A DNA stretch of 64,000 nucleotides from an uncultured Corynebacterium sp. GTDB taxonomy: Bacteria; Actinomycetota; Actinomycetes; Mycobacteriales; Mycobacteriaceae. Position numbers and translations under genes: made by a program. The notes beneath the pieces were generated by a model. It did not search any database, was not told the DNA's origin, and saw nothing but the letters and a program-made list of their open reading frames with translations. The stretch lies in assembly GCF_902489365.1 (NCBI RefSeq), contig NZ_CABTZR010000002.1, forward strand, positions 13,607 to 77,606, in the 5' to 3' direction. Positions within the stretch are counted from its first letter, which is position 1. Each line of letters begins with the position of its first letter. Shown here piece by piece: positions 33,602-41,328 of this stretch.

Positions 33602-34805
33602 TCTGCGCGTGGGCCCTGTCGGCCCCATCTCCTTTTCCATCGCACCCGGCGAGCGCGTCGGCCTCATCGGCGATTCCGGCAGCGGCAAGTCACTCACCGC
33701 CCTAGCCATCATGGGGCTGTTGCCCGACCACCTGCAGGCCACCGGCTCCATCCGCTTCAACGGCCAGGAGTTGCTGAGCATGCGTGATCGTGACCTGCGC
33801 AAGCTGCCGCTGGCCATGGTCTTCCAAGAACCCATGACCGCACTCGACCCGCTGATGAAGGTGCCCGGTTTCAACCGCTTCCCGCACCAGCTTTCCGGTG
33901 GGCAGCGCCAGCGCGCGCTCATCGAGATGGCCATGGCCCGCCACCCCAAGCTGCTCATCTGCGATGAGCCAACCACCGCGCTGGATCCCTTCACCCAGGA
34001 GGAAATCCTCTCCACCATCGTGGATGCCGCGGACAGCGAAGACACGGCGCTGCTGTTTATTAGCCACGACCAGGACGTCGTCAAGCGCGTGTGCGACCGA
34101 GTCGTGCGCATCGGCGAGCTCACCACTCCTGACCTCACCCCGCCGCCCATGCCCACCCTGGGCAAGCCCGTCATCACGCTCAAGAACGTGACCAAGACCT
34201 ACCGCGGGGTGACCGCGCTGGACGACGTCTCCCTCACCGTCTGCGAGGGCGAACGCCTCGGCATCGTCGGCGGTTCCGGCTCCGGCAAATCCACGCTACT
34301 CAAGATGCTCACGGGGCTGGCGGAGCCGACCTCGGGAACGGTGGACGTCGCCAAGCGCGTGCACATGGTCTTCCAAGACCCCAAGGGCTCGCTCAACCCG
34401 CGCATGCCCATCTGGAAGATCGTGGCCGAGGGCGGCGGGACACGCGCAGAAGCCGAAGCCGTGCTGCGGGAGGTCGGCATCGAGGGCTTCGAGCGCTATC
34501 CCCGGGACTTCTCCGGCGGGCAGCGCCAACGCATCTCGCTGGCGCGCGCCGTGGTGGGCGGGCCGGAGATCCTGCTGGCGGACGAGGCCGTCTCGGCCCT
34601 GGATGCCACCTCGCGGGCCCAAGTCCTCGAGTTACTACAGCGCGTGACCAAGGACATGACGCTGGTCTTCGTCTCCCACGACATCGATGTCGTGCGGCAC
34701 TTATGCCCCACGGTGGCGGTCCTGCAGGACGGCCGGCTCGTGGATCGCGGCGAAACGAGTAAGGTGTTCTCCCGATATGGAACACCCACTGCCGCAACGT
34801 CCTAA
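33585..34805 (+). CDS. Fused double-ATPase of the peptide ABC importer
   Basis: The 406 residues hold two ABC domains in one chain (DppD plus DppF). Domain 1 has Walker A GDSGSGKS, Q-loop VFQEPMTALDP, signature LSGGQRQR and Walker B LLICDEPTTALD. Domain 2 has GGSGSGKST, VFQDPKGSLNP, FSGGQRQR and ILLADEAVSALD. In domain 1 only about 15 residues separate the Q-loop segment from the signature, where about 45 to 55 are usual, so most of the helical subdomain is missing. Domain 2 is complete. Asymmetric function is possible. Confidence 0.9.
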   Translation: MLTVTDLRVGPVGPISFSIAPGERVGLIGDSGSGKSLTALAIMGLLPDHLQATGSIRFNGQELLSMRDRDLRKLPLAMVFQEPMTALDPLMKVPGFNRFPHQLSGGQRQRALIEMAMARHPKLLICDEPTTALDPFTQEEILSTIVDAADSEDTALLFISHDQDVVKRVCDRVVRIGELTTPDLTPPPMPTLGKPVITLKNVTKTYRGVTALDDVSLTVCEGERLGIVGGSGSGKSTLLKMLTGLAEPTSGTVDVAKRVHMVFQDPKGSLNPRMPIWKIVAEGGGTRAEAEAVLREVGIEGFERYPRDFSGGQRQRISLARAVVGGPEILLADEAVSALDATSRAQVLELLQRVTKDMTLVFVSHDIDVVRHLCPTVAVLQDGRLVDRGETSKVFSRYGTPTAATS

Positions 34806-36414
34806 CGCCCTTCAGCTCTTTACCGCCTTCAACACCTCCGCGCGCCGTTGGCCCGGTGCCCTGCGCGCGGCGTTGGCGATCATTATCCCCGGCGGGATCG
34901 CTGTAGCGACGGGCCACCCGGATGCGGTGCTGCTCATTTCGGCCGGTGCCTTCTCCGTGATCTTTGGCGAGGGGCACCCCTACCGCACGCGGCGCCGCGT
35001 GATCCTCACCGCTGGCGGGCTGCTCACGCTGGCGGCCACGGCCGGTTCGCTCGTCGGCGTGCATGGCCTGGCGCTGTCCGCGGTGTTTACGGTGGCTCTG
35101 GCAACCATCGGCGCGTTCGTGCAGAATGCGCTGCGGCTGCCGCCGCCGGGCTCCTTCTTCATCGTGATGGTGGCCGGTGGTTCCACGATGCTGCGCGGGG
35201 TCTCCCCGTGGGAGGTCGCCGCGTGGAGCCTGGCTGGCGTGGCGGCAGGTTATCTGCTGGGCATGGTGCCGCGCTTTAGGGACCCGCACGGCCCGGAGAC
35301 CCGCGCGGTGGCCGCGCTGGAGAAGGCCGCCGATACCTTCGTGAACTCCGATAGCGATTTCTTGGCTCGCCACCACCAGGCGCAGTCCGCCATCTCCACC
35401 GCCTGGCAAGCGCTTGCCGACGCCGGCGTCATCCGCGGCGGCCGCATCCGCCGCCCCGCTCAGGCGGAACTGGTTCACCGCGCGCTGGCCGCTCAGCAGC
35501 GGATCGTGGCACACCACAAGCAGGTCGGCGGCAACTCGGATGAGCTCTCTGATTCCCCCACCTACGTGGACCCGGACCGAACCACCATCCCGCACACCAA
35601 GCCGACGATGCGCTACCGCTTCTACCGCGCCGCGGTGGGCAATTCCCACGCTGTGGTGACGGCGGAGAAGATCGCGCTTGGTGGCCTGGCCACCGCGTTC
35701 ATTGGCATGGCGCTGGGGCTTAACCGCCCGGACTGGGGCGCGGTGTCGGTGCTCCTAGTCTTGCAGTGGGGGCCGGACCGGGTGCCCGGGACGATTCGCG
35801 GCATCCAGCGCATGCTGGGCTCGGTCTTGGGCGTGTGCGTCTTTGCGCTCATTGCGTCATTCAGCCCGCACGGCTGGGGCCTGGTGCTCGCCTTGGCCTT
35901 CTGCCAGTTCTGCGCGGAGATTCTGGTGGTGAAGAACTACGCCTTGTGCGTCATCTTCTCCACGCCGCTCGCTTTGCTCATGGGCAACTCCTCGGAGCAT
36001 TTGGCCCACACCATCGGCTCGCGCATGGCGGAGATTGGGCTCTCCGTGGTCGTGGCGATGCTCTTCTTGTGGCTGTGGAAGCCGCGCGCCCAGCTGACCA
36101 ACCACTACCGCCTGCAAACGCGCTGCTTCGAAGCGATGGCAGCCTTGCTGGGCGCGCTGCTTATCAAGACCCCGGAAGAGGCGCTGGCGCAGCGCCGCGA
36201 CCTGCACTACGAGCTGCTCTCGGAACGCCGCAGCATCCAGTCGCTGGCCACCAACCACTCCGATATCAGCCAGTTCTGGCAGCGCCACACCGCCCTGCAA
36301 ACCGCCGGCTACTTCCTCCTCGACTTCTGCGTGGTCAACCCGCTCTCGCAGCCCAGCCGAGCGGAGCTCGACACGCTCATCGAGAAAATCACCGCAGCGG
36401 AAATGCGTCAATGA
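34777..36414 (+). CDS. FUSC-family membrane protein
   Basis: This 545-residue protein from the ATG at 34777 resembles the fusaric-acid-resistance/aromatic-acid-exporter family. Two blocks of membrane helices (about 22-165 and 300-440) flank a hydrophilic cytoplasmic segment, and a hydrophilic C-terminal helical domain follows. The second block contains LLVLQWGPDRVPGTIRGIQR, like the repeated family motif. The start overlaps the end of the ABC ATPase gene by 29 bases. The substrate is unknown. Its stop overlaps the convergent thpR. Confidence 0.82.
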   Translation: MEHPLPQRPNALQLFTAFNTSARRWPGALRAALAIIIPGGIAVATGHPDAVLLISAGAFSVIFGEGHPYRTRRRVILTAGGLLTLAATAGSLVGVHGLALSAVFTVALATIGAFVQNALRLPPPGSFFIVMVAGGSTMLRGVSPWEVAAWSLAGVAAGYLLGMVPRFRDPHGPETRAVAALEKAADTFVNSDSDFLARHHQAQSAISTAWQALADAGVIRGGRIRRPAQAELVHRALAAQQRIVAHHKQVGGNSDELSDSPTYVDPDRTTIPHTKPTMRYRFYRAAVGNSHAVVTAEKIALGGLATAFIGMALGLNRPDWGAVSVLLVLQWGPDRVPGTIRGIQRMLGSVLGVCVFALIASFSPHGWGLVLALAFCQFCAEILVVKNYALCVIFSTPLALLMGNSSEHLAHTIGSRMAEIGLSVVVAMLFLWLWKPRAQLTNHYRLQTRCFEAMAALLGALLIKTPEEALAQRRDLHYELLSERRSIQSLATNHSDISQFWQRHTALQTAGYFLLDFCVVNPLSQPSRAELDTLIEKITAAEMRQ

Positions 36415-36880
36415 CCTCGTAGCGGGGCCCACCGCCGCGTCCCTCTCCCAAGAAGGATTGGACGAGGTTGATTTCCGTGACCTCAAACTCGGGCCCGCGG
36501 TAGACGCTCAGTGCGTGCACCGCATCCGGGATGAGCCACGGATCCCGCGTCCGCCTTCCGGCTCGGGCCAACGTAAGGTGCGGGCGCGATGGCTCGAGCA
36601 TGAGGTGTTTGATCTGCCCTTTGACGCCTGCCCACAGCACCTGCTTCTCAAAAGACCCAGCGCCGCTTAGGCTCAGCGTGAGTGGGGACGCCTCAATGCC
36701 GCGCAGCGCCTCGCGGACCTCCACTGCGTCATTGGGCTGTTCCCCGAAAAAGTCGAGGGTGATGTGCCAGTTATCCGGGTCCGTCCACCGCAGCCCGTTG
36801 TCCTTGAGCGGGCGCACGGCCCGCACGAGGTGCTCCCGGGCCTCCACGGAAGGGAAAAGAGCGCTGAAAAGGCGAATCAT
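36389..36880 (-). CDS. thpR: RNA 2',3'-cyclic phosphodiesterase ThpR, shortened
   Basis: This 2H-phosphoesterase (formerly 2'-5' RNA ligase) has the two catalytic motifs HITLDFFGE and HLTLAR. It has 163 residues. Between LWAGVKGQIKHLMLEP and SRPHLTLAR the usual helix and linker (about 20 residues) are absent, so an in-frame deletion is suspected, although both HxT motifs are intact. Its ATG overlaps the stop of a 37-codon frame at 36877. It converges with the FUSC gene. Confidence 0.85.
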   Translation of the reverse strand: MIRLFSALFPSVEAREHLVRAVRPLKDNGLRWTDPDNWHITLDFFGEQPNDAVEVREALRGIEASPLTLSLSGAGSFEKQVLWAGVKGQIKHLMLEPSRPHLTLARAGRRTRDPWLIPDAVHALSVYRGPEFEVTEINLVQSFLGEGRGGGPRYEVIDAFPLR

Positions 36881-36990
36881 TTCACCGACAGCAAAAGGTT
36901 TGGATCGAGTACGTGTTCCTCCACGAGTTCGAAGAGAGCGAAGGCTTCCTCCAGCTCACGGACATTCTCATCAAAATTAGGCAGCGACAT
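36877..36990 (-). CDS. Possible small gene or gene remnant before thpR
   Basis: This 37-codon frame starts MSLPNFDENVRELEEAFALF and ends DPNLLLSVK. Its stop overlaps the thpR ATG (ATGA), the usual sign of coupling. The same frame stays open for 12 codons further upstream (EGTYLCVDWNA) without a start codon, which looks like the truncated end of a larger protein. C. glutamicum has other genes, including the glyoxylate genes, near this point, so a deletion remnant is plausible. Confidence 0.45.
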   Translation of the reverse strand: MSLPNFDENVRELEEAFALFELVEEHVLDPNLLLSVK

Positions 36991-37072
36991 GGCATTCCAA
37001 TCGACGCAGAGATAAGTGCCTTCATCCTAGCTCACAACACTGTCATTTCGCGCACCTGCGATAATGGTCACC

Positions 37073-37841
37073 ATGAACTCTCGACAAGCCACCGGTCCAC
37101 CCGTTGGTCTCTATCCTCACGACATGCACCCGGGCTTGGTCCCCGGCATCGGCGTGGAGGACCAACGTCACCATCTTCGGCGGCACGGCCATCACCTTTA
37201 AGCGCGAAGAACTACCCAACTTTGATGGCTCCGCCTCCGGCGAGCAGGTTCTTTTCGCCATGTTCGACAACCTGCCGCTGAGCAGCATCACGCCTTTCAT
37301 TTTGATCCTGGTGCTGGCGGTCTTCTTCATCACCTCCGCCGATTCCGCTTCGGTCATCATGGGAACCATGTCCTCCAAGGGCAATCCCGCCCCGAACAAG
37401 ATCATCGTTATCTTCTGGGGCCTGTGCATGATGGGCATCGCTGTTGTCATGCTGCTAACCGGCGGCGAAGACGTACTCACCGGCCTGCAGAACCTGACAA
37501 TCCTGTCTGCCCTACCCTTCTGCATCGTGCTGCTCGTCATGATGGTGGCCTTCATCAAGGACCTGCGCTCCGACCCGGTATTCATCCGCCGCGCTTACGC
37601 GCGCGCCGCGGTGGAAAACGCCGTTGTGCGCGGCATCGAGGAGCACGGCGATGATTTCGAGCTCACCGTCGAGCATGCCGACGAGGGCCGCGGTGCTGGC
37701 TCCGACTTCGACTCCTCAGCGCACCGCTACACGGACTGGTACCAGCGCACCGATGAAAAGGGCGAAAATGTAGACTACGACTTCGACACCGATACCTGGG
37801 CCGATGGCTACGACCCGAACTCTGAGCAGAAGGAGACCTAA
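37073..37841 (+). pseudogene. BCCT osmolyte transporter with internal deletion
   Basis: A start at 37073 gives MNSRQATGPPVGLYPHDMHP and then GLVPGIGVEDQ, the usual N-terminus of corynebacterial BCCT carriers (LcoP/BetP/EctP type). Directly after, the frame shifts. From about 37161 a different frame encodes the BCCT C-terminal part: TNVTIFGGTAITF, ITPFILILVLAVFFITSADS, two further membrane helices and an acidic cytoplasmic tail. Some 300 or more residues are missing between them, and the junction at GACCAACG is out of frame. The gene must be non-functional unless the C-terminal part has its own start. The next gene matches the small protein that follows lcoP in C. glutamicum. Confidence 0.85.
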
Positions 37842-38222
37842 GTGGGCATCCCCGACGATGTCGTCCTCGACGGCTACACGCTTATCGAACAGCACGAAGT
37901 GGACCACGAGTTCCTCATCTATGGCTCGCCGCTCGCCGTGGATACGCCTCTGCTTTTCGCACTCACGATTGTTGGTGTTCTCCTCGTGGCGGCCAGCTTC
38001 TTCCTGCGCAGGCCGGTCCGCATCATCGCCGGCCTCTTGGGCGCGATCCTGACGCTGACCAAGCTGTGGTGGATGCCCATCGCACTGGCCCAACAGTTCA
38101 ACGACAGCCAGGTCTTTGGCTACACGGTGAAGTACTACCCCCAGTACTGGCCGGCGGCCTCCGTCATCGTGGTCGTCATCGCTATCGTCGGCATCATTTC
38201 CGCCTTCCTCCGCCGACGCTAA
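37842..38222 (+). CDS. Small membrane protein next to BCCT carrier
   Basis: This 126-residue protein starts at a GTG directly after the stop of the BCCT remnant. It has an N-terminal hydrophilic segment of about 35 residues followed by three hydrophobic segments (LLFALTIVGVLLVAASFFL, IIAGLLGAILTLTKLWWMPI, ASVIVVVIAIVGIISAFL). In C. glutamicum a small membrane protein accompanies the LcoP carrier in the same way, so this may be its accessory protein left without its partner. The function is unknown. The stop overlaps the convergent response-regulator gene. Confidence 0.75.
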   Translation: MGIPDDVVLDGYTLIEQHEVDHEFLIYGSPLAVDTPLLFALTIVGVLLVAASFFLRRPVRIIAGLLGAILTLTKLWWMPIALAQQFNDSQVFGYTVKYYPQYWPAASVIVVVIAIVGIISAFLRRR

Positions 38223-38863
38223 CGCGATTCCAACACCGCGATCGCAATGTGCACGCGGTTGGTACCGCCGAGCTTGTCCAAGATGTGCTTGATATGGGTC
38301 TTCACCGTGGTCACCGAGACGTAGAGCTGTCCGGCAATCTCCTGGTTGTCTAGGCCCTGGGCCACCAGCTCCGCCACCTCGTTTTCGCGCTCGCTTAGCT
38401 CTTCCAGCGGGCGGGGCTCACGCACCTCCGCTGCCGGAGTTGGCTCGGGGCGCTTGAGCGCCAGCAGGTTCTTCAGGGCCTTGGGGCTTAGCAGCTGCTG
38501 CCCGGTGGCCGCAGCCCGCACCGCAGAGACGAGGCCCTCCGGCTCGATGGTCTTAAGAAGAAACCCCATCGCACCTGCATGGAGCGCATCCACGATGAAC
38601 TCGTCCGTATCAAAAGCGGTGAGCATCACCACCGGGGTCTCCGGCGCGCTCGCGCGCAGCTGCCCGGCCGCCTCGATGCCGTCCATCACGGGCATGCGGA
38701 TATCCATGAGGACAACATCCGGTTGCAGATCCAGCACGCGGGCCACGCCATCGCGCCCATTGCCGGCCTCGGCCACCACCTCGATGTCTGCTGCGCCTTC
38801 CAGGATGAAGCGGATACCGCGCCGCAGCGCTTGCTCATCATCAACCAACACCACTGAAATCAT
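38219..38863 (-). CDS. NarL/DesR-type response regulator
   Basis: This 214-residue two-component regulator has a receiver domain (1-120) with acidic pocket VDDE and phospho-acceptor Asp54 in VVLMDIRMPVMDG, TAF and a Lys (LLKTIEP). The C-terminal LuxR-type helix-turn-helix reads LSERENEVAELVAQGLDNQE and then VSVTTVKTHIKHILDKLG. Its start overlaps the kinase stop by one base. It is the best candidate protein to bind the inverted repeats at 40065 and 40851. Confidence 0.95.
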   Translation of the reverse strand: MISVVLVDDEQALRRGIRFILEGAADIEVVAEAGNGRDGVARVLDLQPDVVLMDIRMPVMDGIEAAGQLRASAPETPVVMLTAFDTDEFIVDALHAGAMGFLLKTIEPEGLVSAVRAAATGQQLLSPKALKNLLALKRPEPTPAAEVREPRPLEELSERENEVAELVAQGLDNQEIAGQLYVSVTTVKTHIKHILDKLGGTNRVHIAIAVLESR

Positions 38864-40032
38864 TACGCGTGTGCCTCCTCCGGTAGCTCGAGGACCCAGG
38901 TGAAGGTGGAGGCGTCGTCAAGCACGGTGAAGGTGCCTCCCGCCAGCCGGGCGCGTTCCTCCAAGCCCAGCAGGCCATTGCCGCCACCGGACTCCGGCTG
39001 TGCTGCCACCTTCTTGTTCTGCATAGTCACCCGTACCTTGTTCTCCTCGTTGTCCACGCTGAGCGTCACCTTTTGGCCCGGCGCGTACTTGCGCGCGTTC
39101 GTCAGCCCTTCCTGCACGGCGCGGCCCAGCGTGTGGGCGGCAAGGGTGCTCAGCTTATCGACGTCTCCCTTGACGTACCGCACCTTCGTCCCCGCCGCGC
39201 GTGCGCGCTCGATGTGTTCCTCGATGCTCGCGCGCGGATCCACGCGGTCATCCACGCGCAGCGCCTTGATGACCCCGCGCAGATCCTCCACGGCAGACTT
39301 CGCCTCCGATTGGATAGTCCCCGCAGCCTCAGCGACGTGCTCCGGATCGGCGTCCTTGCGGTAGTTCAGGCCACCCGCGTATACGGAAATAAGGCTGAGC
39401 CGGTGTGAGAGGGAATCGTGGATATCACGCGCAATGCGGTTGCGTTCCTCCAAGCGCGCCCGCTCCTCGCGCGAGCGCAACTGGTCCTCATTGAGCTCCG
39501 CCAAGCTCACCAACGTGACCTCGCGCTGGCGGCGCTGCGCGCGCACCGAGCCCGTAATCCAAGCGACGACGAGCACGATGATTCCAAAGAACCCGTATCC
39601 GAAAACCGACAGGTAGCTCAAGTGCAAGTAGGGCACCGCCATGACGGTCGCATACGAGACCACCAACACCACAGTCCCCGCCAAGGACCACCGCAGTCGG
39701 CCGCGCGAGATGAGCGATATCAACACCACCAGCACTGACAGCGACAGCGGGCGAAACCCGCCTAGCGCTAAGACGAGTAGAGCCGCAATCAGCGTCACTG
39801 GGTGGCCGGGGTACTCCTCGTGGATGTTGCGCTCCCGCCGCGAGTGATGCAGGGCAACGGGCAGCAGAACCCATGTGACAACGGCAAATAGAATCATGAA
39901 GGAGGTGACGTATATTTCCCGGTCCGTCACCTCGAAGGTCTCGAGCTGAAGGATCCACGTGGCCATATCCGCCACCACGCAGAGCAGAATGAGCAGCACC
40001 GTGATCCACAGCGGTCTCGTCTTCTTCGTCAT
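38863..40032 (-). CDS. Sensor histidine kinase (HPK7/DesK type)
   Basis: From the ATG at 40032 this is a 389-residue kinase. The N-terminal part has about five to six membrane helices with short loops, so the sensed signal is probably in or at the membrane. The HisKA_3 motif RNRIARDIHDSLSHRL contains the phospho-acceptor His205, and the ATPase domain has GRAVQEGLTNARKYAPG and NGLLGLEERARLAGG. A TATCGT -10 lies 7 bases before the ATG, which suggests a leaderless message. A longer frame up to 40092 would cover the shared operator. It is divergent from the first PrsW-like gene. Confidence 0.93.
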   Translation of the reverse strand: MTKKTRPLWITVLLILLCVVADMATWILQLETFEVTDREIYVTSFMILFAVVTWVLLPVALHHSRRERNIHEEYPGHPVTLIAALLVLALGGFRPLSLSVLVVLISLISRGRLRWSLAGTVVLVVSYATVMAVPYLHLSYLSVFGYGFFGIIVLVVAWITGSVRAQRRQREVTLVSLAELNEDQLRSREERARLEERNRIARDIHDSLSHRLSLISVYAGGLNYRKDADPEHVAEAAGTIQSEAKSAVEDLRGVIKALRVDDRVDPRASIEEHIERARAAGTKVRYVKGDVDKLSTLAAHTLGRAVQEGLTNARKYAPGQKVTLSVDNEENKVRVTMQNKKVAAQPESGGGNGLLGLEERARLAGGTFTVLDDASTFTWVLELPEEAHA

Positions 40033-40039
40033 GGTTGTC

Positions 40040-40113
40040 ACGATAGCCCTCCCCCACGGTATGGAAATCCTCCCTGCGGAGGATACCGGCACCCCAGGCG
40101 CGGTTCATAACCT
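40040..40113. promoter_or_regulatory. Divergent promoters around a shared inverted repeat
   Basis: ATCCTCC-CTGC-GGAGGAT (40067-40084) is a perfect 7-bp inverted repeat. On the minus strand a TATCGT -10 (40040-40045) lies 21 bases from it and 7 bases before the kinase ATG. On the plus strand TAACCT (40108-40113) lies 23 bases away and 7 bases before the ATG at 40121. Both -10 elements fit the actinobacterial TAnnnT pattern and predict leaderless transcripts. The site would sit near -45 for both promoters, a typical activator position. Confidence 0.7.
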
Positions 40114-40120
40114 AAGCCTC

Positions 40121-40909
40121 ATGAGAAGAACACGACTCTTGTACTATCTGCTCACCGCCGCCGGGCTGGTATACGTCGCTTATGATTTCTCCCACGGCGC
40201 TTTCGTGCCCACAAGTGCGCTCGCCGCAGTGTTATACGCGGCTGTCGCAATCGGTCTCACGTTGCTGATTTTGCGCAAGCACCCGGGCATTGCGCACGGT
40301 GTGGTGTGGGGCATCGTGGTCACCGGAGTCGCGGCTCAGCTCAACGAGAGCATGAATCACCTCCTCATCCGCGTGGCCCCAGACTGGCTGGTCGGCGCTG
40401 GAATCGCCCCGCTCAACGAGGAAGTCCTCAAATTCCTCGGCGTCCTCTTCATCTGCTCCTGCATCATCCGGCCCCGTCACTGGGCGGACTACGTCTTCGT
40501 CGGTGTGGCGGTGGGCATGGGCTTTAGCGTGAGCGAAAACGCCGTCTACTACGTCAACATGACACTGGAGAACCTGGATTCCGATGTCAAGGGAACGCTG
40601 CTGGCGGTGCTTGCCCGATTCATCGCGAACCCGCTTATGCATTCCTTCTTCACCGCAATCGCGGCCTACGGGCTCTCCCGCAGACAACCGGTGCGCTGGT
40701 TGCTCCTCGCCATGGCGGTACACTTCGCTGCCAACTTTGGCCCCTCTGTCACTATCGCGTTGGACGACGCCCTCTGGCCCCTCTTCCCCACCTTCCTCAT
40801 CCTCATCTCCCTGTGGGTCGCCACGATTGTCAGCATCGTCAAGCTCCGCAAAATCCTCCCTGCGGAGGATACCGGCGCAACCCCGCAGTTCGTAGGGTCA
40901 AAAGCATGA
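40121..40909 (+). CDS. PrsW-like putative intramembrane protease 1
   Basis: This 262-residue polytopic protein has about eight hydrophobic segments. It carries the conserved pattern of PrsW/CAAX-protease-like families: Glu-Glu in APLNEEVLKFLG (100-101), Glu139 in GMGFSVSENAVYY, His174 in NPLMHSFFTA and His201 in AMAVHFAANF. B. subtilis PrsW cleaves an anti-sigma factor; the substrate here is unknown. The ATG at 40121 fits the predicted leaderless promoter; an upstream frame to 39959 lies antisense to the kinase gene. A second copy of the inverted repeat lies in its last codons. Confidence 0.85.
   Translation: MRRTRLLYYLLTAAGLVYVAYDFSHGAFVPTSALAAVLYAAVAIGLTLLILRKHPGIAHGVVWGIVVTGVAAQLNESMNHLLIRVAPDWLVGAGIAPLNEEVLKFLGVLFICSCIIRPRHWADYVFVGVAVGMGFSVSENAVYYVNMTLENLDSDVKGTLLAVLARFIANPLMHSFFTAIAAYGLSRRQPVRWLLLAMAVHFAANFGPSVTIALDDALWPLFPTFLILISLWVATIVSIVKLRKILPAEDTGATPQFVGSKA
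40851..40898 (+). promoter_or_regulatory. Second copy of the inverted repeat plus -10 element
   Basis: Bases 40851-40876 are identical to 40065-40090 and contain the same ATCCTCC-CTGC-GGAGGAT palindrome (40853-40870). A TAGGGT -10 (40893-40898) lies 22 bases downstream and 7 bases before the ATG at 40906. The copy is inside the 3' end of the first PrsW gene, where it encodes KILPAEDTG, so it serves a promoter internal to that gene. Confidence 0.7.
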
Positions 40910-41328
40910 GAAACACACTGATTTATTCCTGCATCGGCGTCCTCGCCGCAGTACCGCTTGCCGACGCCCTCCTCCCCGACCCCACTCCCGACACCACGCC
41001 CGTACGCGGTATCCCGGGGCTTGAATGCCCGGAGGATCCGTACGCCTCCTCGCAGACCTGGAACTGCGGTGGTGCGACCATCATTTCTGAGGAAGGCAGC
41101 TCCTCCCACGAGGTCGAGACCTACCTGCCGCGGCAGCACCGTTCCTTCATCGGGACGCGCGCGCTCACCGACGCCCCCATCACCACCCAGGCTGCCGAGC
41201 TTTACCGCGTTTCCGACGAGGACGGAATCACGCTGGCGAACCCGCACAACAACACCGTCTCCTTCCTCCACATCGAGGGCCCGAAGGCAAGTGACTTCGC
41301 CGACCGCGTGCAGAAGGAGGACGCATGA
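40906..41328 (+). CDS. Small secreted or membrane-anchored protein
   Basis: This 140-residue protein begins with a signal-like hydrophobic segment (MRNTLIYSCIGVLAAVPLAD) and a proline-rich stretch. It has two cysteines in the mature part (GLECPEDPYASSQTWNCGG) that could form a disulfide outside the cell. The remainder is hydrophilic. No family is recognised. Start and promoter are defined by the second inverted repeat. The stop overlaps the start of the second PrsW gene (ATGA), so the two are coupled, which makes it a candidate substrate or partner of the protease. Confidence 0.75.
   Translation: MRNTLIYSCIGVLAAVPLADALLPDPTPDTTPVRGIPGLECPEDPYASSQTWNCGGATIISEEGSSSHEVETYLPRQHRSFIGTRALTDAPITTQAAELYRVSDEDGITLANPHNNTVSFLHIEGPKASDFADRVQKEDA

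Noticed and set aside
34687..34776. N-terminal extension of the FUSC protein
   Set aside because: These 30 codons lie inside the ATPase gene in another frame, are Cys/Arg-rich and have no membrane character. The ATG at 34777 fits the family.
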